Source: Mycobacterium gallinarum
GTDB taxonomy: Bacteria; Actinomycetota; Actinomycetes; Mycobacteriales; Mycobacteriaceae
NCBI RefSeq assembly: GCF_010726765.1
Contig: NZ_AP022601.1
Span: forward strand, 4,030,001-4,094,000
Length of the DNA: 64,000 nucleotides
Direction: 5' to 3'
Both the position numbers and the translations under genes were made by a program. The number at the start of each line of letters is the position of its first letter. Within the stretch, counting starts at the first letter, position 1. Positions 56,148 through 64,000 of the stretch are shown piece by piece. The notes under the pieces were generated by a model. That model was not told where the DNA came from. It was given only the letters and a program-made list of their open reading frames with translations, and did not search any database.

Positions 56148-57475
56148 TGAGCTACACCGCTGACGAGCGCGCCCGACTGGGCCTTCGCGAATCCGCGACG
56201 TTCGACAGGTCGACCATCGCCGCCATCCACCGTGCCGCCGAGACCGGCATCTACGACATCCGCGGCTGGGGCGCCAAGCGTCCCCTGCCCCACTTCGACG
56301 ACCTGCTGTTCCTCGGCGCGTCGATGTCGCGCTATCCACTGGAGGGCTACCGCGAACGGTGTGACACCGACGTCGTGCTCGGCGACCGCTGCGCCAAGTT
56401 CCCACTGCACCTCGACATTCCGATCACCATCGCGGGCATGTCCTTCGGCGCACTGTCCGGTCCGGCGAAGGAGGCGCTCGGGCGCGGCGCCAGCGAGGTC
56501 GGCACCTCCACGACGACCGGCGACGGCGGGATGACTCCCGAGGAGCGGACACAGAGCAAATTCCTCGTCTACCAATATCTTCCATCCCGCTACGGCATGA
56601 ACCCCGACGACCTTCGCAAGGCCGACGCGATCGAGGTCGTTCTCGGGCAGGGCGCCAAGCCCGGCGGCGGCGGCATGCTGCTCGGACAGAAGATCTCGCC
56701 GCGCGTCGCGGCCATGCGCACCCTGCCCGAGGGCATCGACCAGCGCTCGGCGTGCCGCCACCCCGACTGGACCGGTCCCGACGACCTGACGATCAAAATC
56801 AACGAGCTGCGGGAGATCACCGACTGGGAGAAGCCGATTTATGTGAAGGTCGGCGCCACCCGCACCTATTACGACGTGAAACTCGCGGTGCACGCGGGAG
56901 CGGACGTCGTCGTCGTGGACGGCATGCAGGGGGGTACCGCGGCGACTCAGGAAGTGTTCATCGAGCACGTCGGAGTCCCGACACTGGCGGCTGTCCCGCA
57001 AGCGGTGCAGGCGCTGCAGGAGCTCGGGGTGCATCGCAAGGTACAGCTGATCGTGTCGGGTGGTATCCGCACCGGAGCCGATGTGGCGAAGGCGCTGGCG
57101 CTGGGTGCCGACGCGGTCGCGATCGGCACCGCCGCGCTGATCGCGTTGGGCGACAACCACCCTCGCTACTCTGCCGACTACGAAAGGCTCGGCAGCGCCG
57201 CGGGGTTCTTCGACGACTTCCAGGACGGCACCGACCCGGCGGGTATCAGCACCCAGGATCCGGAGCTGGCGTCGCGGTTCGACCCCGTCGAAGGCGGTCG
57301 GCGTCTGGCCAACTACCTGCGGGTGCTGACCATGGAAGCCCAGACGATCGCCCGCGCCTGCGGCAAGTCCCACGTGTGCCACCTCGAACCGGAGGACCTG
57401 GTGGCGGTCACGATCGAGGCGGCGGCGATGGCGCGGGTCCCGTTGGCCGGCACCGAGTGGATTCCGGGCAGATGA
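56147..57475 (+). CDS. glxD: FMN-binding glutamate-synthase-like subunit
   Basis: 442-aa (beta/alpha)8 FMN protein, equivalent to the central synthase domain of GltB. Marks are PITIAGMSFGALSGPAKEAL (FMN loop), TSTTTGDGGMTPEERTQS, LGQGAKPGGGGMLLGQKISP, VVDGMQGGTAATQEVFIEH and VSGGIRTGADVAKALALGAD. A Cys cluster near the C-terminus (ARACGKSHVCHLEPEDLV) could hold iron-sulfur, though fewer Cys than the GltB 3Fe-4S motif are visible. It overlaps both neighbours by one to four bases. With the amidotransferase and GXGXG proteins it forms a glutamate synthase split into three genes, with no GltD-type NADPH subunit nearby. Confidence 0.85.
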   Translation: MSYTADERARLGLRESATFDRSTIAAIHRAAETGIYDIRGWGAKRPLPHFDDLLFLGASMSRYPLEGYRERCDTDVVLGDRCAKFPLHLDIPITIAGMSFGALSGPAKEALGRGASEVGTSTTTGDGGMTPEERTQSKFLVYQYLPSRYGMNPDDLRKADAIEVVLGQGAKPGGGGMLLGQKISPRVAAMRTLPEGIDQRSACRHPDWTGPDDLTIKINELREITDWEKPIYVKVGATRTYYDVKLAVHAGADVVVVDGMQGGTAATQEVFIEHVGVPTLAAVPQAVQALQELGVHRKVQLIVSGGIRTGADVAKALALGADAVAIGTAALIALGDNHPRYSADYERLGSAAGFFDDFQDGTDPAGISTQDPELASRFDPVEGGRRLANYLRVLTMEAQTIARACGKSHVCHLEPEDLVAVTIEAAAMARVPLAGTEWIPGR

Positions 57476-58665
57476 CCACCGCGGATGTCGTGATCGTCGG
57501 CGGCGGCATCGAGGGTGCCGCGGCGGCGTGGGCTTTGTCGCAGCGTGGTGTCACCAATGTCGTTGTGGCCGAGCGCAGTACCGTTGGTGCCGGGATGACC
57601 GGGAAGTCGAGCGGCATCGTGCGTTGCCACTACGGCGTCAGCTCGCTGGCCGCGATGGCCACCGTCGGCCTCGAGGTGTTCGAGAAGGCTCAGGATTTTC
57701 TCGGGGATCACGCAGTCGACATCGGCTTCCGGCAGACCGGCTACGTCGTCGGCGTCGGCGATCCAGATATCGACTCGCTGCGAAAGAGCCTTGCCGCGCA
57801 GCGCGCAGTGGGCGTTCAGACCGAGGAGATCGACGCCTCCGACGTCGCCCGGCTGTGGCCGCACGCGGATTTGACGCCGTTCCGGGCATTCGCGTGGGAG
57901 GCACGTGGTGGCTACGGCGACGCGTACCAGACAGCGCAGGCGTTCGCGGCGTCGGCGCGCGCGGCTGGTGTGCGGATTCTCCAGGGCGCCAACGTGACCG
58001 GATTGCTGACCGCCGGTGACAGAGTCACCGGTGTTCGGTTGGCCGACGGATCGGAGGTCTCCACGGACACCGTCGTGGTGGCCACCGGCGTCTGGACCCG
58101 GGAGTTCCTGACGCCGTATGGCATCGATGTGCCCATCCGAGTGGTCCGCGAACAGCTGGTCACCATCAAGCCGGGTGTCGAGATCGGCAGTGTGCCGGTG
58201 TTCTCCGATCTGGTGTCACTGCAATACATTCGCCCGGAACTCGGCGGTGAGCTGCTGTTCGGCAACAGCGACCTGTCGGACGTCGAGGACGCGAACCCCG
58301 ACGACTACCTCAACCGCGCCACCGAGGCCTTCGTCGAGGACACCGTCGAGCGCGTCCAAACGAGATTCCCCGGCTTCACCGATGCGGCGATCACCGGCAG
58401 CTACGCCGGCTGCTACGACGTCACCCCGGACTGGAACCCGGTCATCAGCACGACGGGCGTGGAGGGGCTCGTCGTCGCCGCCGGATTCAGCGGTCACGGG
58501 TTCAAGATCGCACCAGCGGTCGGACGGTTGATCGCCGATCTCGTCGTTGACGGCCGCAGCGCCGATCCCCGCATCCCCGACAGTGACTTCCGGCTGTCCC
58601 GATTCGGCGAGGGCGACCTACTCACAAGCCCGTATCCGTATTCCGGTGCCGGACAGATGCGCTGA
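57472..58665 (+). CDS. FAD-dependent amine-oxidase-like enzyme (SoxB-like)
   Basis: 397-aa DAO-family flavoenzyme resembling the sarcosine oxidase beta subunit. The FAD loop is ADVVIVGGGIEGAAAAWALS (residues 4-23), with GKSSGIVRCHYG as the substrate/flavin region and AGCYDVTPDWNPVIS near the C-terminus. GVEGLVVAAGFSGHGFKIAP completes the FAD site. It likely oxidises a secondary amine or N-methyl amino acid and would release an amine for the neighbouring synthase; this is inferred from context. The ATG at 57472 overlaps the stop of the FMN subunit (ATGA). Confidence 0.83.
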   Translation: MTTADVVIVGGGIEGAAAAWALSQRGVTNVVVAERSTVGAGMTGKSSGIVRCHYGVSSLAAMATVGLEVFEKAQDFLGDHAVDIGFRQTGYVVGVGDPDIDSLRKSLAAQRAVGVQTEEIDASDVARLWPHADLTPFRAFAWEARGGYGDAYQTAQAFAASARAAGVRILQGANVTGLLTAGDRVTGVRLADGSEVSTDTVVVATGVWTREFLTPYGIDVPIRVVREQLVTIKPGVEIGSVPVFSDLVSLQYIRPELGGELLFGNSDLSDVEDANPDDYLNRATEAFVEDTVERVQTRFPGFTDAAITGSYAGCYDVTPDWNPVISTTGVEGLVVAAGFSGHGFKIAPAVGRLIADLVVDGRSADPRIPDSDFRLSRFGEGDLLTSPYPYSGAGQMR

Positions 58666-58679
58666 CTCCTGGCTGAACC

Positions 58680-59327
58680 ATGTCTGACATCCCGCTGCTC
58701 CGCAACAGGTCCGGCACGGCTCGCGACCGCGACCCGCACGCGCCGGTAGCCGAGCTCGAGCTGGAGGCCGCCATCGGGCGCAACGTCCGCCAGCTCCGCC
58801 TGCAGCAGGGCCTGACGGTGGCCGAGATGGCCACCCAGGTAGGCATTTCGAAGGCGATGATGTCGAAGATCGAGAATGCCCAGACATCGTGCAGCCTGAG
58901 CACCCTGGCGCTGTTGGCCAATGGCTTCGACATACCCGTCACCAGCCTGTTCCGGGGTGCGGACGTCGAGCGTCCCGCCTCATTCGTCAGCGCGGGCACG
59001 GGAGCACGCATCGTCCGCAACGGTACGAAGGAAGGCCACGAGTACCAGCTGTTGGGCTCGCTTCGCGGCGAACACAAGCGCCTCGAGTGTCTGCACGTCA
59101 CCCTGTCGGCGAAAAGTCAGACCTATCCGTTGTTTCAGCATCCGGGCACCGAGTTCATCTTCGTGCTCGAAGGGGTGATGGATTACAGCCACAGCCGCAC
59201 GGTGTACCGGCTGAACCCGGGCGACTCGCTGCAGTTCGACGGCGAGGGCGCACACGGGCCGGTGGATCTGGTCGAGCTGCCCATCCGTTTCCTCTCGGTG
59301 ATCGCATTCCCCGATTCCCACGTCTAG
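58680..59327 (+). CDS. XRE-family regulator with C-terminal cupin
   Basis: 215-aa regulator. The helix-turn-helix (about residues 25-85) is IGRNVRQLRLQQGLTVAEMA followed by ISKAMMSKIENAQTSCSLST. The cupin (about 130-205) shows FQHPGTEFIFVLEGVMDYSH and LNPGDSLQFDGEGAHGPVDL. This domain pair senses a small ligand and controls an adjacent catabolic gene set. It is 14 bp after the amine-oxidase-like gene in the same direction, so it is co-transcribed and probably controls the amt–glnT–glx cluster alongside GlnR. Confidence 0.9.
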   Translation: MSDIPLLRNRSGTARDRDPHAPVAELELEAAIGRNVRQLRLQQGLTVAEMATQVGISKAMMSKIENAQTSCSLSTLALLANGFDIPVTSLFRGADVERPASFVSAGTGARIVRNGTKEGHEYQLLGSLRGEHKRLECLHVTLSAKSQTYPLFQHPGTEFIFVLEGVMDYSHSRTVYRLNPGDSLQFDGEGAHGPVDLVELPIRFLSVIAFPDSHV

Positions 59328-59369
59328 TCCCCAGCGACCTGCATTTTGTGGCGTGGCTGGGTGGGGAGT

Positions 59370-59408
59370 ATGGTGACCAACGTGCAGCGGGTGCTCCTTC
59401 TCGGCAGC

Positions 59409-59423
<15 letters not shown>
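59370..59423 (+). CDS. leuA leader peptide
   Basis: A 17-codon frame from ATG 59370 encodes MVTNVQRVLLLGSRDGV, with three consecutive Leu codons (CTC CTT CTC). A GTG start one codon later is better spaced from GGGGAG. It lies 73 bp upstream of the leuA start and overlaps the hairpins that would control leuA. The pattern (short, three Leu, before leuA) fits ribosome-mediated leucine sensing. Confidence 0.65.
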
Positions 59424-61313
<1,890 letters not shown>

Positions 61314-61318
61314 GCGTT

Positions 61319-62308
61319 CTAGAAGAGCGCGAACTGGTCGCCGGCCAGCGTGACGTCGGTGAATTCCTCGACGGTACTGCCGCCGACCACGGCATCGAGC
61401 CCACTCATGAAATCGGCGTCCGTTATGGACGGAACGCCCAGCTCACGGGCCTGGAAACCCTTGCCCTGCTCGGGTTGGGCCTCGTTGCAGATGATGAGTG
61501 AGGTCTCGGAGTCCACATTGTCCGTATAGGACAGCCCGGCGTGCACAATCCGCTCGACGAGTTCCTCGTGGGTGCGCTCGACCTCGGCCGCCAGTGCGAC
61601 CCGCATCCCCTGAACCAGCGGTCTGCCCTCGACGAACCGGCCGGGGTTGACGTACGGGCATGGCAGCCGTGCGGCCATCATCTTCAGCGGCCGCAACTCC
61701 TCGTGTGTCACCTGGCCGTTGGGCCACTCGCGCCGCGACAGCGGGCGAACAGGCAACCACACCTTGCGTTCCCGCGCACGCACCAGGACCGGCTTGAGGA
61801 TCTGCGCGAGCACCATCGCGTCGTCGAGCGCGTCGTGGGGCTTTAGCTGCGTGATACCCCAGTGTGCGGCAAGGGTTTCCAGCCGCAGGTTCTCGGTGCC
61901 CAACTCGAGGCGGCGGGTCAGCTCGACGGTGCACATGGCGGTGTCGATGGGCAGTACCGCGTCGACCATCTCGGCCTCAGCGGTCAGGAACGAGTAGTCG
62001 AACCCCACGTTGTGCGCCACCAGGGTGCGGCCACGCAGCAGCTCGATCAGATCGCCGACGATGTCGCCGAAGCACGGCTGGCCTTCGAGCATCTCAGCGG
62101 TCAAACCGTGGACATGGGTCGGGCCGGGATCCACCCGCGGATTGAGAAGCGTGTAGAGACTCTGTTCGACGTTGCCGTCGTCACCGAGAGCCAGCGCCGC
62201 GATGCTGATGACCCGAGCGTGTCCCGGATGGAAGCCCGAGGTCTCCACGTCGACGACGGCCCAACCTGCGCCATCGTCGGTCGCGGGGCGGCCCCAGCAC
62301 TGACTCAC
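61319..62308 (-). CDS. dnaQ: DnaQ-like 3'-5' exonuclease with BRCT domain
   Basis: 329-aa protein, homologue of Rv3711c. The N-terminal DEDDh exonuclease shows VDVETSGFHPG (first Asp and Glu), VAHNVGFDYSFL (second Asp) and HDALDDAMVLA (His and Asp). The C-terminal ~75 residues (GMRVALAAEVERTHEELVER … EFTDV) form a BRCT-like fold. It resembles the proofreading subunit of DNA polymerase III, but mycobacterial replication fidelity is reported to come from the PHP domain of DnaE1, so this may serve repair. GTG 62308 gives the family N-terminus; a longer ATG form starts at 62338. It ends 5 bp from the convergent leuA. Confidence 0.87.
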   Translation of the reverse strand: MSQCWGRPATDDGAGWAVVDVETSGFHPGHARVISIAALALGDDGNVEQSLYTLLNPRVDPGPTHVHGLTAEMLEGQPCFGDIVGDLIELLRGRTLVAHNVGFDYSFLTAEAEMVDAVLPIDTAMCTVELTRRLELGTENLRLETLAAHWGITQLKPHDALDDAMVLAQILKPVLVRARERKVWLPVRPLSRREWPNGQVTHEELRPLKMMAARLPCPYVNPGRFVEGRPLVQGMRVALAAEVERTHEELVERIVHAGLSYTDNVDSETSLIICNEAQPEQGKGFQARELGVPSITDADFMSGLDAVVGGSTVEEFTDVTLAGDQFALF

Positions 62309-62392
62309 AATTTCGAGGATGGCACGGACGGGTGACAAACCACCTGAGGCGCAGCGCGCTCGCTCAGCGTGTCGGCTCTTAGACTGCCGGGG

Positions 62393-63628
62393 ATGGTCAC
62401 CATTCGCGGACGTGCAGCGCTGACGGCGGGCGCCGGCGCGCGCTGGGCGTCACGCGTCACCGGCCGCGGTGCAGGCGCGATGATCGGCGGCCTGGTCGCG
62501 ATGACGCTGGACAGATCAATCCTGCGTCAGCTCGGCGAGGGCCGTCGCACCACGATCGTGACCGGCACCAATGGCAAGTCCACGACCACGCGAATGACCG
62601 CGGCGGCACTGGCAACGCTGGGACCCGTCGCGACCAACGCCGAGGGCGCGAACATGGACGCCGGGTTGGTCGCAGCACTCGCGGGCACGCGGGACGCGTC
62701 GCTGGCAGCACTCGAAGTCGACGAGATGCACGTGCCGCATGTGGCCGACGCGCTTGACCCCGCGGTGATCGTGCTGCTGAATCTGTCGCGAGATCAGCTC
62801 GATCGCGTCGGTGAGATCAATCACATCGAACGCACGCTGCGGGCCGGTCTGGCGCGTCATCCGTCGACGGTCGTCGTCGCGAATTGCGACGACGTGTTGA
62901 TGACGTCGGCCGCATACGACAGCCCGAATGTGGTGTGGGTGGCCGCAGGCGGTGGGTGGGCCAACGATTCGGTGAGCTGCCCGCGCTCGGGCGAGATCAT
63001 CGTGCGCGACGGCGCGGTCTGGTATTCGACGGGAACTGATTTCAAACGGCCAGAGCCGCAGTGGTCGTACGATGACACGCACATTTACGGGCCCGACGGA
63101 CTGTCGCTGCCCATGCAGCTGGCGCTCCCGGGGAACATCAACCGCGGCAACGCCACTCAGGCGGTCGCCGCCGCGGTGACGTTGGGCGCGGATCCAGCGG
63201 CCGCCGTCGCCGCGGTATCGCGGGTCGACGAGGTCGCCGGGCGGTACAGCACGGTGCAGCTGGGGCAGCATTCGGTGCGCATGCTGCTGGCGAAGAACCC
63301 GGCGGGCTGGCAGGAGGCGTTGTCGATGGTCGACACCGACGCCGGCTCAGTGGTGATCTCGGTGAACGGTCAGGTGCCCGACGGGGAGGACCTGTCGTGG
63401 CTGTGGGACGTCAACTTCGAGCATTTCGTGAACCATCCGGTGGTGGCCGCAGGAGAGCGCGGTACCGATCTGGCGGTGCGACTTGGGTATGCGGGCGTCG
63501 AACACACGTTGGTGCACAACGCTGTTGAGGCGATCACGTCGTGCCCACCGGGGCATGTCGAGGTGGTCGCCAACTACACCGCGTTCTTGGCGCTGAACCG
63601 GACGTTCGGGAGGGCCGCCCGTGCGTGA
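62393..63628 (+). CDS. murT: Lipid II isoglutaminyl synthase subunit MurT
   Basis: 411-aa Mur-ligase-like protein that with GatD amidates the D-glutamate of lipid II, homologue of Rv3712. Marks are TIVTGTNGKSTTTRM (P-loop, about residues 57-71), AALEVDEMHVPHV (with the central Asp/Glu) and NLSRDQLDRVGEI. The C-terminal DUF1727 domain (LAKNPAGWQEALSMV, DYG-equivalent VNGQVPDGEDLSWLWDVNFE) contacts GatD. The zinc-ribbon region has only one Cys (see findings). ATG 62393 opens MVTIRGRAAL. It overlaps gatD by 8 bp. Confidence 0.93.
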   Translation: MVTIRGRAALTAGAGARWASRVTGRGAGAMIGGLVAMTLDRSILRQLGEGRRTTIVTGTNGKSTTTRMTAAALATLGPVATNAEGANMDAGLVAALAGTRDASLAALEVDEMHVPHVADALDPAVIVLLNLSRDQLDRVGEINHIERTLRAGLARHPSTVVVANCDDVLMTSAAYDSPNVVWVAAGGGWANDSVSCPRSGEIIVRDGAVWYSTGTDFKRPEPQWSYDDTHIYGPDGLSLPMQLALPGNINRGNATQAVAAAVTLGADPAAAVAAVSRVDEVAGRYSTVQLGQHSVRMLLAKNPAGWQEALSMVDTDAGSVVISVNGQVPDGEDLSWLWDVNFEHFVNHPVVAAGERGTDLAVRLGYAGVEHTLVHNAVEAITSCPPGHVEVVANYTAFLALNRTFGRAARA

Positions 63629-64000
63629 GTCGACGGTGCGGATCGGGTTGGTGCTGCCCGATGTGATGGGAACGTATGGTGACGGCGGCAATTCGGTGGT
63701 GCTGCGCCAACGCCTGCGCTTGCGGGGCTTCGATGCGGAGATCGTCGAGATCACCCTCGCGGACCCGGTGCCTGCCGAGCTGGATCTGTACACCCTTGGC
63801 GGAGCAGAGGATTACGCGCAACGGTTGGCGACCCGGCATCTGCAGCGGTATCCGGGCCTGCAGCAGGCCGCGGAGCGGGGTGCGCCTGTGCTGGCGATCT
63901 GCGCGGCGATCCAGGTGCTGGGTCACTGGTACGAAACGTCGTCGGGTGAGCGGGTCGACGGGGTGGGCATGCTCGACGTCACGACGTCTCCCCAGGACAG
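63621..64000 (+). CDS. gatD: Lipid II isoglutaminyl synthase subunit GatD (5' part, cut by the right edge)
   Basis: The first ~126 codons of a class I glutamine amidotransferase of the CobB/CobQ-like type, homologue of Rv3713. It opens MRESTVRIGLVLPDVMGTYG from GTG 63621 and contains LYTLGGAEDYAQRLA and the nucleophile region VLAICAAIQVLGHWYE, whose Cys (about 95) is the catalytic thiol. It provides ammonia to MurT. It overlaps the murT stop by 8 bp, so the two subunits are translated together. The catalytic His lies beyond the window. Confidence 0.92.
   Translation, partial: MRESTVRIGLVLPDVMGTYGDGGNSVVLRQRLRLRGFDAEIVEITLADPVPAELDLYTLGGAEDYAQRLATRHLQRYPGLQQAAERGAPVLAICAAIQVLGHWYETSSGERVDGVGMLDVTTSPQD

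Noticed and set aside
59208..59330. leuA coding VNTR as in M. tuberculosis
   Set aside because: The leuA C-terminus reads straight through the equivalent point with no repeated unit, and no tandem repeat was found in or before the gene.

Overview
The window comes from a high-GC actinobacterium and reads as a rapidly growing Mycobacterium (Mycolicibacterium). The evidence is gene content and order: marP–nudix–tlpA-like–nth, crp, the Get3-like ATPase pair, whiB4, ponA2, a MoxR/DUF58/DUF4129/DUF4350 block, glpK, the whole ergothioneine operon egtABCDE, ask–asd, leuA, dnaQ-like, murT and gatD. This is the order of the Rv3671c–Rv3713 neighbourhood of M. tuberculosis, with insertions. The amt–glnT–glutamate-synthase-like cluster between ask and leuA is an insertion of the kind seen in M. 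smegmatis-like species. GTG and TTG starts and four-base stop/start overlaps are common. No replication origin, CRISPR array or intact insertion sequence was seen.

Layout. Positions 1–3029 (minus) hold an envelope and DNA-maintenance operon: endonuclease III, a thioredoxin-like protein, a Nudix hydrolase and the acid-resistance protease MarP, which is cut by the left edge. Positions 3135–8242 carry a small membrane protein, the cAMP receptor Crp, an MBL-fold hydrolase, a RidA protein with a 53-aa partner, two Get3/ArsA-type ATPases and WhiB4. Positions 8541–13152 hold PonA2, a metallophosphoesterase and a PLP lyase.

A tRNA-Pro(CGG) gene follows at 13408–13484. Its 3' half is repeated at 16963–17003 (41 bp, one mismatch). 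The two copies bracket a small degraded genomic island of about 3.5 kb holding a decayed short-chain dehydrogenase, a quinone-reductase-like enzyme, an F420/NADP-type reductase and a TetR regulator.

Positions 17103–21977 contain a deazaflavin-type oxidoreductase, a three-gene set (haem-oxygenase-like diiron protein, CDGSH iron-sulfur protein, HemK2/MTQ2-type methyltransferase), a possibly catalase-like protein, a 52-aa protein, an F420-dependent luciferase-like enzyme and a GatB/YqeY protein. Positions 22133–29284 are the MoxR/DUF58 membrane block. A PadR regulator, an aldo/keto reductase and glpK follow to 33082. Positions 33122–36530 hold two methyltransferases (one frameshifted), a GCS2-type ligase and a lipoprotein.

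The ergothioneine operon (36527–41898, minus) runs A-B-C-D-E with every gene overlapping the next. Next come exported proteins, Ohr, the catalase KatA and a FAD/Rieske oxidoreductase, so this stretch is largely about redox protection. Asd and Ask (aspartate family) lead into a nitrogen-assimilation cluster at 51921–59327: ammonium channel, type III glutamine synthetase, a glutamate synthase split into amidotransferase, GXGXG and FMN subunits, a FAD amine-oxidase-like enzyme and an XRE-cupin regulator. The window closes with leuA, preceded by a leucine-rich leader peptide and a possible pseudoknot, then a DnaQ-like exonuclease and murT/gatD for lipid II amidation, with gatD cut by the right edge.

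The least described parts are the island in the tRNA, the diiron/CDGSH/methyltransferase triad, the split glutamate-synthase-like cluster and the leuA leader.
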